From Stenotrophomonas sp. Iso1 (GTDB lineage Bacteria > Pseudomonadota > Gammaproteobacteria > Xanthomonadales > Xanthomonadaceae), in NCBI RefSeq assembly GCF_027497995.1, contig NZ_JAODBT010000002.1:620001-684000 (forward strand): DNA of 64,000 bases, given 5' to 3'. The notes below the pieces were generated by a model that was not told where the DNA came from, made no database searches, and saw nothing but the letters and a program-made list of their open reading frames with translations. Positions 1 through 8,075 of this stretch are shown here, piece after piece (within the stretch, counting starts at the first letter, position 1; each line of letters starts with the position of its first letter). Position numbers and translations under genes: made by a program.

Positions 1-37
1 TCATCGCGACGAAGGCAAAGCAGGACAAGCGCAATGA
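1..37 (+). CDS. Possible C-terminal end of an upstream gene (partial)
   Basis: Frame 2 is open from the window edge to a TGA at 35-37 and reads HRDEGKAGQAQ-stop. This stop overlaps the ATG at 34 in an ATGA arrangement, the usual sign of translationally coupled genes. Only eleven codons are visible, so the product cannot be named. If real, the HTH-ImmA gene is the second gene of an operon that begins outside the window. The open frame could also be chance. Confidence 0.3.
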   Translation, partial: HRDEGKAGQAQ

Positions 38-1104
38 AACCCAATCCGGAAATGGTGATTCTGGCGCGTGAATTTCGTGAGCTGACGCAGGCCGATCTTG
101 CAGCGAAAGCTGGGATAACCCAGCCTCGCGTCGCAAGGATTGAAGCAGGAATAGGCGCTGATCTGAGCGTTGAAGAAATGAGCGCGCTTGCGCATGCTCT
201 GGGATTTCCTGTCGGATTCTTTGGGTTGGTTGAGCAGAGATTTTCCTATGGAAGCAGTTCTGTCTTTACACGGAGCCGACAACTCAAAGCTGGGGAAAGG
301 CGCAAGATCTCTGGCCTCGTGAATGTCCTGCGGATCCATGTCAAGCGCATGCTTGATCACGTGGACGTTCAAGCGGTACGGCCGCTGCCTCGATTCGGTA
401 TTGAAGACTATGGTTCCACTCGCGCGTGTGCTCGAGCTCTTCGAGTAGCGTGGAATTTGCCAAACGGTCCGATAAGGAATTTGACCAAGCTGCTAGAGGG
501 CGCGGGCGTAGTCGTGATCGAGTGCGATTTTGGTGGCGTGCCAATGGACGCGACATGCATCCAGTTCGCAGACTTGCCACCGATGATCTTCATTGATAAG
601 TCGGTGCCAGGTGACCGTTGGCGCTTTACGCTTGCACATGAACTCGCACACCTGGTGATGCATGATCTTCCGCATCCTTCTATGGAGGATGAGGCCGATG
701 ACTTTGCATCCGAGTTTCTGGTGCCGAGTGACGAAATTTCGCCAGAACTTTCACGCGCAAATGCCTCCAAATTGGCTACTTACATGCCGCTGAAAGAGTA
801 TTGGCAGGTATCGATTGCCATGTTGATACGGAAGGCTCTAAGCCTTGGCAAGATCGATGAAAATCAGCGGAAGTGGCTGGTGATTCAGATGAATAAGCTT
901 GGCATCCGTAAAGTTGAACCTTTGCCAGTTCCAAAAGAGTCGACAGCGTTGTTTCCTTCTTTGATAAAGCACTTTCGCGAGCAGCTCGGATTCACGGATG
1001 AGGAGTTGGGAGCAGCTCTTATGTATTCATCTGACCGGCTTGATGAACTGTACGGCGATATAGGTAGAGAGAAGCCCAAGCCGCTTCTTCGAATTGTTCG
1101 TTGA
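34..1104 (+). CDS. XRE-type HTH regulator fused to ImmA/IrrE metallopeptidase domain
   Basis: The 356-residue protein starts with a Cro/C1-type helix-turn-helix (about residues 15-70). An ImmA/IrrE-family zinc peptidase domain follows (COG2856 type). The catalytic motif HELAH is visible at residues 202-206, and a downstream E-A-D-D-F-A around 220-225 fits the third metal ligand. A C-terminal helical tail, usual for the family, ends at residue 356. Known relatives cleave or regulate repressors of mobile elements and toxin-antitoxin modules; the target here is unknown. AGGA about 8 bases upstream supports the ATG. The codons are AT-richer than in the core genes to the right, which suggests transfer. 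The next gene downstream encodes a HEPN-like protein and may be functionally linked. Confidence 0.85.
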   Translation: MKPNPEMVILAREFRELTQADLAAKAGITQPRVARIEAGIGADLSVEEMSALAHALGFPVGFFGLVEQRFSYGSSSVFTRSRQLKAGERRKISGLVNVLRIHVKRMLDHVDVQAVRPLPRFGIEDYGSTRACARALRVAWNLPNGPIRNLTKLLEGAGVVVIECDFGGVPMDATCIQFADLPPMIFIDKSVPGDRWRFTLAHELAHLVMHDLPHPSMEDEADDFASEFLVPSDEISPELSRANASKLATYMPLKEYWQVSIAMLIRKALSLGKIDENQRKWLVIQMNKLGIRKVEPLPVPKESTALFPSLIKHFREQLGFTDEELGAALMYSSDRLDELYGDIGREKPKPLLRIVR

Positions 1105-1256
1105 TGCTGCTATTGATGCTGCAAATATTTCTGCGTGTCGCAAAGTAATTAGACTTTCACTGCGCAAAGGGTAGGGTTTTCAGTGGCAGTTTAGTGGGTT
1201 GGGCACGAGTACATCACTAAGGATGCGAGCCGCACGTCTAACATGAAGGATTGCGC

Positions 1257-1823
1257 TTGAGCAGTGTTATTCAGACCTACCCGCATTGGACGTATTTCCT
1301 GTGCCTGGAGGACGACATAAGTACGCTCTCAAGATGGGTGGAGTTCTCAGAGCCGAATTACGGTTGCTACTCTGTAGAAATTGCACGCCTGTTGATGGCC
1401 GCGGCGGCAGAGGTGGACGTAGTTGCTAAGCTCGTGTGCAAAAGCATAAACGCCGGCTCAAAAGCGTCAAGCATAGGTAGTTATCAAGCGGAGTTGATGG
1501 CGGCATACCCAACGCTTCCGATGGCGCTCACCACAATTCCTAGATTTGGTATTGAACTGCGGCCATGGACCAGCTGGGCCACCCCCGCATCACCACCAGT
1601 GTGGTGGACAGCTACAAATAAGGTGAAACATCATCGCTCGGAGCACTTCGATAGAGCAACGCTCATTAGTGTTCTGGAGGCTATGGGCGCGCTTTTGATT
1701 CTACTCACTCTTTTGTACAAAGACCGTATGAACCAATTGGAGCCGCTGAGTCGTTTGTTTGTCCCAAAGTCATTTCTTTTAAATATGGGCGATAACCGAG
1801 TGCGATTTACGCATCACGCATAA
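1257..1823 (+). CDS. HEPN-like conserved hypothetical protein
   Basis: About 188 residues, mostly helical. A central segment SVEIARLLMAAAAEVDVVAK is followed by PVWWTATNKVKHHR and a helix ending in LLILLTLLY. From memory, this 'WW.a.NKvKH.R...F..A.L' pattern marks a widespread uncharacterised family of HEPN-like proteins often found in genomic islands; that assignment is an inference. AAGGA at 1246-1250 lies 6 bases before the TTG at 1257, which I prefer over the TTG at 1251 directly abutting the Shine-Dalgarno. Base composition is lower in GC than the core. It follows the HTH-ImmA gene by about 150 bases on the same strand, so a toxin or defence role is conceivable but not shown. Confidence 0.6.
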   Translation: MSSVIQTYPHWTYFLCLEDDISTLSRWVEFSEPNYGCYSVEIARLLMAAAAEVDVVAKLVCKSINAGSKASSIGSYQAELMAAYPTLPMALTTIPRFGIELRPWTSWATPASPPVWWTATNKVKHHRSEHFDRATLISVLEAMGALLILLTLLYKDRMNQLEPLSRLFVPKSFLLNMGDNRVRFTHHA

Positions 1824-1865
1824 CGCTGAAACCGAATAGGTCTCCGCCTAGTGAGGGGGGGCGGT

Positions 1866-3032
1866 CTATGGAGAGCCGGATTTCTCCCACGCTGATGCCA
1901 GCTTGCTACCGGCATCTGGAACCATGGACGGGATCCACCGGGCGTATTTTTTGGCAGTGATCGTCCAGTCGCGATGTCCCATCTGCTTGGCCACCCACAT
2001 GACGTTCTCACCGGCACTCAGGGCCTGCGAGGCAAAGGTGTGGCGCATCTGGTAGGGGTAGCGGTACCGGACGCCGGCCTTCTTGAGGGCCCGCTGCCAG
2101 CTGCCTGCGCGGATTGTTTGATCGGATCCCCAGCGGGCATTGGTCTTCGGGTCGTGGAAGACGAACTCGCCCGCCAGGAGGGTGTGCGCGCGCTGAGCCT
2201 TCAGGGCGGCAAGAGCCGGGGCGACCAGGGTGACCTCACGCAGGCCTGAGTCGGTCTTGGGTGCCTTCATTTTCCCCATGACCCATGCACGCCGGATCTT
2301 CACGGAGCCGCGCTTCCAGTCGATGTCTGACCAGCACAACCCGATCATTTCCGACGTGCGTAGGCCGCTCGCAAAATTGAAGTGGCAGTAGTTGCGCACC
2401 TGGGCCTCGTCGATCCCGGCCAGAATCGCTGCGACCTCTGCTGGGCTGAAGGGGTCGACTTCCTCCGTGGCGTTTATCTGCGCTCGCCGGCGGATCTTGA
2501 ACCCGTCCAATGGGCTGACCTTGATCAGGTCGTCGTCGACGGCATCATCCAGGGCGCCACGGAGCGGCCCGAGGACGTTGTTGATCCGCTTGGCGGTTAC
2601 CTCGGAACCAAACTTGGCCACCAGCTCCCTGACTTGTGTGCGGTCGAAGTCGCGCAGGGCGATGGCTCCGATTCGCGGGATCAGGATGTTCTCCACGATC
2701 CGGGTATAGCCAATGATCGTGCTGTGCTCGAGCTCCAAACCCTTTCGCACCAGCCACCGATCGAGGACGGTTTTCATGTCGTCCAGGGTGGCAGGCTTTT
2801 CGATGACCAGGCGGGCTCGCTTGCTGGTCGGGAAGTGCGCCGCATAGTCGAACAGGCCCTTCTCGATCTCGATCTTGATTTGGCCCAGAAGGTTCTCGCA
2901 GAAGCGGATATTGCGGGGGGTCGGGGGGAGCTTGATTCGCTCCCGGCACCTCGCGCCGCGGTAGTAGAAGTCTATTTCGATGCTGCCCGATGTAATTGGG
3001 CGGACACCGCTGCCCCGCTTTGAACCCACCAT
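1866..3032 (-). CDS. int: Tyrosine recombinase / phage integrase
   Basis: The 388-residue protein has an N-terminal arm-binding segment of the DUF3596 kind, a core-binding domain (about 75-180) and a C-terminal catalytic domain. Visible catalytic features are the first Arg in FASGLRTSEMIGL, Arg330 in YQMRHTF, His353 in QMGH and the nucleophile Tyr363 in KKYARW. In the usual HxxR box the leading His is replaced by Tyr (YxxR). Its start overlaps the end of the upstream excisionase gene by about 60 bases. It is the integrase of a prophage or integrative element whose remaining genes are mostly lost. No attachment-site direct repeat was found just downstream (1824-1865). Confidence 0.93.
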   Translation of the reverse strand: MVGSKRGSGVRPITSGSIEIDFYYRGARCRERIKLPPTPRNIRFCENLLGQIKIEIEKGLFDYAAHFPTSKRARLVIEKPATLDDMKTVLDRWLVRKGLELEHSTIIGYTRIVENILIPRIGAIALRDFDRTQVRELVAKFGSEVTAKRINNVLGPLRGALDDAVDDDLIKVSPLDGFKIRRRAQINATEEVDPFSPAEVAAILAGIDEAQVRNYCHFNFASGLRTSEMIGLCWSDIDWKRGSVKIRRAWVMGKMKAPKTDSGLREVTLVAPALAALKAQRAHTLLAGEFVFHDPKTNARWGSDQTIRAGSWQRALKKAGVRYRYPYQMRHTFASQALSAGENVMWVAKQMGHRDWTITAKKYARWIPSMVPDAGSKLASAWEKSGSP

Positions 3033-3274
3033 TCGTAACCCTCTATGTCCATCAAAATCCGGCCGTCTGGGGCCTTCGTGTAAACCGCCCCCTCCAGCCA
3101 GTCGCCGCGCTTGATCTTCGACCTGGTCGCGTCGGGGGTGTAACCGGTCAGTTCTTGGAACTTCTCGATAGTCACAAAGCGGGGAGGCCTTAGCAGTCCT
3201 CTAATAGAGGGTTGGGGCAGTTCTACGACGCCACCGCGGTGCTTGATGGCCAGCCCTAAATGGGACTTGCTCAT
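2972..3274 (-). CDS. xis: Excisionase-like DNA-binding protein
   Basis: A 100-residue protein with a small winged-helix segment, FVTIEKFQELTGYTPDATRSK, followed by IKRGDWLEG and a beta hairpin 'KAPDGRILMDIEGYEWWV'. This layout is typical of recombination directionality factors encoded directly upstream of DUF3596 integrases. Its reading frame overlaps the integrase start, and its ATG overlaps the stop of the preceding small gene (ATGA at 3271-3274), so the three genes are coupled. It presumably binds arm sites and directs the integrase towards excision. Family assignment is by motif memory, not by search. Confidence 0.75.
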   Translation of the reverse strand: MSKSHLGLAIKHRGGVVELPQPSIRGLLRPPRFVTIEKFQELTGYTPDATRSKIKRGDWLEGAVYTKAPDGRILMDIEGYEWWVQSGAAVSAQLHRAASK

Positions 3275-3525
3275 GAGCGGCCTCCAGGAAGTGCGGGGGT
3301 GCGCGGCGGTGTATCCACTGCGACAGTGGTGCGGCCGACTTCGTGGTGGAGCTCAATTGCATCTAGCTCGACCTTGACCGCAGCGATGTAGGTGGTGGCC
3401 ACCAACGACGTGGCCTTTGCGCGCTCGATGGTTTGAGCCATCTTTTCCGGCGACGCGCTGTCGTCGCCCAGGTTTTCAAGCATCAGGACTAGATGGTCGC
3501 GGACGTCACTGACTTTGTTCTTCAT
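3271..3525 (-). CDS. Small phage protein of unknown function
   Basis: An 84-residue, mainly helical protein (VRDHLVLMLENLGDD... then KATSLVATTYIAAVKVELDAI). Short proteins of this shape, with a 'vrdhL...Le.L.d......ieRAka...va.tyi.aaKvE' pattern, recur in phage and island early regions of proteobacteria; no function is known to me. It sits between a 42-residue ORF upstream and the excisionase downstream, with overlaps on both sides (stop of the upstream ORF at 3506, ATGA at 3271). The C-terminal third is Pro/Thr-rich and probably disordered. Confidence 0.65.
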   Translation of the reverse strand: MKNKVSDVRDHLVLMLENLGDDSASPEKMAQTIERAKATSLVATTYIAAVKVELDAIELHHEVGRTTVAVDTPPRTPALPGGRS

Positions 3526-3634
3526 CGCGCTGCTCCTTCGTGCGGCGATTGATCTTTCGCGTAAGGCGGGCTTTGAGCATCACGAGCTCGGCCAGCTCCG
3601 GCGGGTATCTGGTGTGGTAGCTGTTGCGGCGCAT
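3506..3634 (-). CDS. 42-residue basic phage-type ORF
   Basis: An ATG at 3634 opens a 42-codon frame that ends in TGA at 3506-3508, inside the start of the next minus-strand gene. The product is strongly basic, with segments RYPPELAELVMLKARLTRKI and NRRTKEQ. The 3' end contains the AAGGAG that serves as Shine-Dalgarno for the ATG at 3525, which argues for a real, coupled gene. No Shine-Dalgarno precedes its own ATG. Its 5' flank is the point where minus-strand early genes abut the plus-strand late-gene chimera, so its upstream region was probably lost in the deletion. Confidence 0.5.
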   Translation of the reverse strand: MRRNSYHTRYPPELAELVMLKARLTRKINRRTKEQRDEEQSQ

Positions 3635-3639
3635 ACCGG

Positions 3640-4884
3640 TTGTCGGTGTTTCAGACCCGCATGCAGGGGTACCAGATCGAAGCGCAGGTTCTGCGCGATC
3701 GCATCCAAGCAGAGTTGGCCAAGGTGGAGCTGTTCCGGGCCCAGCTCGAGGGTGAGCGGGTACGCGGCGAAGTGAACGAGCAGCGCGTGCGGCTGTATGC
3801 CGAGCAGATCCGCTCGGTGAACCTGATGGCCGACTTTTACCGGACGCAGGTCGAGGCGGTGAAGGTCAAGGCAGACGCGCAGCGGATGGTGTTCGATCGC
3901 TACAAGACCGCGATGGATGGATTCGACACCCTTTGGCGGGCCCATGTGTCCGAGTGGAATGGCTTCACGGCGAGCGTCGAGGGCGAGTCGAAGCGTGCGG
4001 ATCTCTTCCGCACCCTGGTCGATGCCCACTCCAAGCGGGTGGACGGCTGGGCAACCGGGGAGAGCCTGAAGCTGGATCGGGAGCGGTTGCGGACCCAGCA
4101 GCATGGGCAGTCTCTGGATTCGTGGCGCGCGCTGCTGGCCAAGCGCGAAAGTGAGCTGGACATCGAGCGCTCGAGGCTCGCGGTCGTGTCCACCTATGTC
4201 GACAGCCAGGCGCGTCTCTATTCCGCGTCGGCATCGGTAGAGCAGGCGGCGTCGGCTGCGTCCGATCGCAGCTTTGAACTGGGCCTTTCGCGATCACGTG
4301 CTCGCATGGAAGCCGGGAGCATCAATGCAAACCTCATGCTGCAGCAGGCCAAGCACCTGACCGACCAGCTTCTGTCGATTCGCGACACCAAGGCCAAGAT
4401 CGCGGCCCAGCTGACAGCAAGCAGCTGGTCGGCTGTGAACTACAGCGCGGGTGTGTCTGCATCCACAGGCCAGAACCAGAGCTGCAACACAAGCTTCAAC
4501 TTCAACGGGGATCCCGTGCTTGAGGACGTCAACCTCTGGCAGGTGCTGCTGCAGGGCGCGGGCTTCAGCCCGGCGAAAATTGCCGAGCGCTACGAGCGGA
4601 ACCGCGCGCTGAAGAACTACGAAGAGCACATCACCGGCCGTCGCCAGAGCCTGATGAACGCTTATGCCATGGCCATCCGCAATGGCGACGCCGCGGACCG
4701 CGCGGCGGTGATGGAGAAGATCCTTTCCTTCAACAAAACCAACCCTGAGGTGGCGATTTCGTCGAGCAGCATCCGGACATCGATGAAGTCCCGCGCCCGC
4801 TACAGCGCGAATGCCGAGGGCGGAATCGTGCTGAACCCCAAGTTGTCGGCTCGCTTGAACGCAAGGGTGGGCACAGCGGAGTAG
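3640..4884 (+). pseudogene. Chimeric phage late-gene relic (coiled-coil virion protein fused to PLxRFG-protein C-terminus)
   Basis: The open frame of about 414 codons has no credible start: upstream it is closed by TGA at 3574, no ATG lies between, and only a TTG at 3640 without a ribosome site is available. Residues 1 to about 285 are a long heptad-rich segment (RDRIQAELAKVELFRAQLEG and similar). This resembles a virion protein of podovirus-like phages and lacks its N-terminus. From about residue 292 (position 4510) the character changes to FSPAKIAERYERN and GRRQSLMNAYAMA. From memory, this matches the C-terminal end of giant PLxRFG-type internal virion proteins. The simplest reading is a two-ended internal deletion that removed most of a prophage and fused two late genes in frame. 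Confidence 0.7.
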
Positions 4885-4947
4885 GGAGGCAGAGCGGGTG
4901 CAAGAAAGTGCGACTTTTGCGCGCCCCAATGTCAGGGGAGCGGATCA

Positions 4948-5343
4948 GTGCAAGTTCGGGTCGTCGGCAATCCGCCGGCGTTGTTACAGGGGTTAGTTTT
5001 GGACAAGGAAAAGCAAAGGAAGCGTGCCCTCGTTCTTTCGATGGACGGCAAGGACGTGCCGTCATCGGTGGTTTCGCGGCTGCAACCGGGTAAGCGGATG
5101 AATCGCGGCATTGCTCAAAGCGAGCACCAATGCCGCGCTACCGAAGACGGTCCAATGGAAAGGTTCTTGAACGAAGAACATGTCGTGCTCTACGCCGAGT
5201 TTCGGAAAAACGGATGCACCGCATCGCCGGGTGTAACCCAACAGTTCGACCAGATCACCAGGGACATGCTGGCCAATGCCCGCTCAACGCACGTGGTGGC
5301 CACGCTGATTCGCGCCCAACTGGGTCTCCCCGACCTGACCTGA
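4948..5343 (+). CDS. Hypothetical protein, start uncertain
   Basis: An open frame of up to 131 codons beginning at GTG 4948. Better-supported starts may be TTG 4999, with AGGGG 6 bases upstream, or ATG 5041 or 5098. The C-terminal part is a compact helical segment (VTQQFDQITRDMLANARST followed by HVVATLIRAQLGLPDLT). I do not recognise it. It follows the phage chimera on the same strand by about 60 bases and may be the last gene of the relic. A strong hairpin at 5352-5378 directly after the stop supports the end of a transcript here. Confidence 0.45.
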   Translation: MQVRVVGNPPALLQGLVLDKEKQRKRALVLSMDGKDVPSSVVSRLQPGKRMNRGIAQSEHQCRATEDGPMERFLNEEHVVLYAEFRKNGCTASPGVTQQFDQITRDMLANARSTHVVATLIRAQLGLPDLT

Positions 5344-5351
5344 TGACGATT

Positions 5352-5378
5352 GCTCTGGCGGGCGCTGCCCGCCAGAGC
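5352..5378. terminator. Strong hairpin after the 4948-5343 gene
   Basis: A perfect 12-bp stem (gctctggcgggc paired with gcccgccagagc) with a 3-base loop. No U-run follows on either strand, so it may be a weak or factor-dependent terminator. It sits between two convergent genes. Confidence 0.55.
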
Positions 5379-5428
5379 CGGGTTAGGATCAGCCTCATGA
5401 TGCCTTGGTGCAGGCTATGAGCGCCGAA

Positions 5429-5971
5429 TCAGCATACCTCTATCGAATCATTCGCTGGCATCATCCCGTATGTTGGCTCGTAGCCAACGAGGACTTGCTG
5501 TGAACTAGTGCCACTAGGCGTGGACACTGACGCTGTCCTGTAAACAGGCTTGTAGCCGGTGACGCCCCATCCCATTTGCGTATTTCCAAACGGGGCGCCT
5601 CCGCACATCCCACCGCCACCGGCACCTCCGTTTTCGTCAGGCCTGATGGGTGTTCCCGACCAGGTGCTGAAGTACTTGCTTATAAGCAGCCATTGGCCCG
5701 AGAGCGCGACGTAACGGTATAAGGCACAGGTGGAGCCGTTGCAGAGCGTGACTGTGTTTGGGTTGTTGTTCGAGTCCATCCACGAATTCACATCCGGATT
5801 GACGTCTGAGCGTATGAACATGTAACCATCGCCGCTGAGTAGTGGCGTGTCGAACGTACAGGATGGTCCGCAGTAGTACTGTCCCACCCATTTGGCGATT
5901 GCAAAGCCTGATGCGCAAAGTCCAGCAACAAGAATTGAAAAGAGCAGTGCGTTACGCTTCTTTGTGTTCAT
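5429..5971 (-). CDS. Secreted hypothetical protein, Gly- and Cys-containing
   Basis: The 180-residue protein begins with a clear Sec signal: the basic start MNTKKRN, the hydrophobic run ALLFSILVAGLCASGFAIA, and probable cleavage after AIA at about residue 26. The mature part has paired cysteines (CGPSC, CNGSTC, MCGG, final C), several aromatic residues, and a glycine-rich stretch GGAGGGGMCGG near residue 120. I do not recognise a family. It is followed, moving upstream on the minus strand, by the Sel1-like gene at 6033-6782, and the pair may be one unit. An export signal and disulfides suggest a periplasmic or extracellular place of action. Confidence 0.65.
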   Translation of the reverse strand: MNTKKRNALLFSILVAGLCASGFAIAKWVGQYYCGPSCTFDTPLLSGDGYMFIRSDVNPDVNSWMDSNNNPNTVTLCNGSTCALYRYVALSGQWLLISKYFSTWSGTPIRPDENGGAGGGGMCGGAPFGNTQMGWGVTGYKPVYRTASVSTPSGTSSQQVLVGYEPTYGMMPANDSIEVC

Positions 5972-6032
5972 GTCGACTCCATCGATTGATTTTTAACTTC
6001 CTTGCCGGCTTGACTGCAGTGGCTAGCCGGAT

Positions 6033-6782
6033 CTACATGTCACGCGCCAGACGATGTGCTTGTGTGACCTCATCTGCCTTCAGTGGGGCAGAAAGTTGTT
6101 GAGCCAGTCGTTGTGCGATGTTGCTGCCGGAATGTCTCGCATACGCATAGGCATAAGCGTATGCAAGGACAGGGTTTGCTTCGGAGAAGCGTCCGGATGA
6201 GTAGCTTTCAGAAAGCCTGGAGAGTGCTTCGATCTTTCCGCTCTTTGAGGCTTGCTCAAGGTAGCTAAGTGACGACTTCTTGTAGTCATCAATCAATGCG
6301 GGATTCAGTGCTGCTTGCTCGTCGTCGAATGCACCCGCCGCTAGCGCGGGGAAATCAAGTTGTGCTTGAGGGTCGCCAGACTGAGCCGCAAACTTCGCGA
6401 GATCGTATACGGAGAACTCGCTCTTCATCTGATCGCAGTTCTTTTCAAGCTCCTTTTGTTCCGTTGTCACCGATCGCCCTTCAATGGCTTGTCCGGAGAA
6501 TTGCACCACATTGCAATTAAGAATTGCGTTCGCAATGACGTGTGCCTCCTTCGGAGTCATTTGACTGCTTAATTTTGCATAGTCCACGTGAGCGCTTGGC
6601 TGCTTGACGGGCTCTTGCAGAGTAGGGGGCTGCGTTGAGGATTGGGGGCTGGCCGGTGTAGGCCGCGGCGCTGAAGCCATTTCTCCCTGATGCTCCGCAC
6701 CAGGCTTGTCGCTCATGAGGTATGCGACCGAAGCCAAGCCGAGTGCCGTGATTGCTATACCAATTGCGAACTTCGACTTCAT
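6033..6782 (-). CDS. Sel1-like repeat protein with N-terminal membrane anchor
   Basis: 249 residues. An N-terminal signal anchor (residues 1-23, FAIGIAITALGLASVAYLM) is followed by a Pro/Ser/Thr-rich linker (about 30-65) and a helical C-terminal half. That half contains YLEQASKSGKIEALSRLSES and VLAYAYAYAYARHSGS, which look like degenerate Sel1/TPR-type helix pairs. AAGGAAC lies 7 bases before the ATG. The gene is 61 bases upstream of the secreted protein gene 5429-5971 on the same strand, so an operon is likely. A periplasmic, membrane-tethered scaffold role is inferred from the architecture only. Confidence 0.6.
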   Translation of the reverse strand: MKSKFAIGIAITALGLASVAYLMSDKPGAEHQGEMASAPRPTPASPQSSTQPPTLQEPVKQPSAHVDYAKLSSQMTPKEAHVIANAILNCNVVQFSGQAIEGRSVTTEQKELEKNCDQMKSEFSVYDLAKFAAQSGDPQAQLDFPALAAGAFDDEQAALNPALIDDYKKSSLSYLEQASKSGKIEALSRLSESYSSGRFSEANPVLAYAYAYAYARHSGSNIAQRLAQQLSAPLKADEVTQAHRLARDM

Positions 6783-7005
6783 TGTCGTGTTCCTTGGGTT
6801 TGACGGCGAGGAGCTTGACCTCTCAACGATAGAAAACGATTGGAGGTGCTGAGCTAAGCCGCCATATAGTCAGTTTGATTTATCCGCATTTGAGAGATCG
6901 AATCCGGAACAATCCTCCTTGATCGTTTGGTGATTGCGGACGCAGCTTACTGGGGGCTTGTTAATGTTTCGTTTGAATTCGAATTGGAGTGCTCTGAGCG
7001 ACTGA

Positions 7006-7062
7006 CTGCGAGTCGAGACGGCCGACATTGCTCACCTTCGGCGGTTGAGCACGGTAGGATCA
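7006..7062. repeat. 57-bp structured repeat, copy 1
   Basis: This block and 9718-9775 share about 80% identity. The first 31 bases (core gagacggccgacattgct) differ at 2 positions and the last 17 bases also differ at 2. It contains an imperfect hairpin (GCTCACC against GGTTGAGC). It starts 10 bases beyond the stop codon of the minus-strand gene 7072-7365. Possible readings are a transcript 3'-end element or a decayed mobile palindrome. Confidence 0.6.
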
Positions 7063-7071
7063 GTAGCCCCG

Positions 7072-7365
7072 TCATTTGACGGACGCGTAGAGGCTGCCTA
7101 TGTAGTTGCGGGCAGTCTTCGCGCGGAGATCCTCGCACTGCTCAAGTGCGCTGATCAGGCTGTGTGCCCGATGCATGATTCCGTCCAGGCTGCAGAGGAT
7201 CTTCACTTCGTCCTCTGAACCCTCAACCTCAAGCATGACCGTAGCGGCAAGAAGGCAGAGCTCCTGCATTTTGCTGCTGCGCTCGGTCGGGCTCAGTGCA
7301 AATCCTTGGACGACGATTTCATAGGCCAGGTTGTCGAAACTGGCACGCAGGCTTTCGTAGCTCAT
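7072..7365 (-). CDS. Small helical hypothetical protein
   Basis: About 97 residues starting MSYESLRASFDN. The ATG at 7365 is preferred over the one at 7389 because AGGTGG lies 6 bases before it. The sequence is entirely helical (AYEIVVQGFALSPTERSSKM, then LCLLAATVMLEVEGSEDEVK), with no membrane segment and no motif I recognise. It stands alone, with about 290 non-coding bases on the 3' side containing a duplicated structured element and about 180 on the 5' side. The moderate GC content fits an acquired region. Confidence 0.5.
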   Translation of the reverse strand: MSYESLRASFDNLAYEIVVQGFALSPTERSSKMQELCLLAATVMLEVEGSEDEVKILCSLDGIMHRAHSLISALEQCEDLRAKTARNYIGSLYASVK

Positions 7366-7544
7366 AGGCATCCACCTATGTGGCTGCACGGGAAGATATG
7401 GATCCTCGTGTCAGGGCTTCTCTGAGTCCATGGGGATTTTCCCTTAATGGCTGTAGGGAAAGTCTTACTCCCGGCTTGTTGGTCCGTACCTACTGAAATA
7501 GGATCGCTGAAGGGGGCGCTAAGGCGCTTAAAACGGGAATTCGG

Positions 7545-8006
7545 ATGAATAGGTTCCGCATGTTTTCTACGCGGATGACAAAGTGCAAGCTTTCTGCACT
7601 TGCTCAGATGCTGGTGCAGCAACTTCCTGTTGTCGCAGAAGATGGATCTTCAGAGGTTCTATGTCTGGCGCACTTTAGCGAAGACGACGGGATCACTGAG
7701 TTCGAGCCGCGACCGGGTTGGCCAACTTGGACAACCTACTTTCCAACCGATGAGGAGGGGGTGCGAAAAATCACGTCGGAGCAAGGGGTGCACAACTACC
7801 GCTGCGTCTACTTGGCACGCGTCTGCATCGGGGAGGGGAATAGTGTTGCTCCCACACGCAAGCCTAAATCTGGAGGGGAGGAGGTGGCGTTAGCGATAGC
7901 TATCGGACGCGAGCAATTCATAAGAATAGACCTTCACTTTGATGAAAAAGAGAGGGTTTTCAGGCAGCGAGCTGCTTTATCCAGCAGAGTCGATGATGCA
8001 AGTTGA
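7545..8006 (+). CDS. Hypothetical protein
   Basis: A 153-codon frame starting MNRFRMFSTRMTKCKLSAL. The middle carries an aromatic segment RPGWPTWTTYFPTDEEGV. The C-terminus is mixed beta/charged (GREQFIRIDLHFDEKERVF). No domain is recognised. No strong Shine-Dalgarno is seen (only 'cgg' before the ATG). It lies between the small helical gene and chrA, on the opposite strand to both. Base composition is lower in GC than the core. It could be a non-coding frame; confidence rests mainly on length and the absence of a competing frame. Confidence 0.4.
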   Translation: MNRFRMFSTRMTKCKLSALAQMLVQQLPVVAEDGSSEVLCLAHFSEDDGITEFEPRPGWPTWTTYFPTDEEGVRKITSEQGVHNYRCVYLARVCIGEGNSVAPTRKPKSGGEEVALAIAIGREQFIRIDLHFDEKERVFRQRAALSSRVDDAS

Positions 8007-8075
8007 TGCGGACCGAAGCACCCTTTTAGGCACTACTGAATCGGTGCTGGAAGTGGCAGAGCTCAGGTGCTACGA

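Noticed and set aside
7006-7062. Integron attC site
   Set aside because: GTTGAGC fits the loose core GTTRRRY by chance, but the second copy lacks it, no pair of core sites flanks the element and no intI is present.
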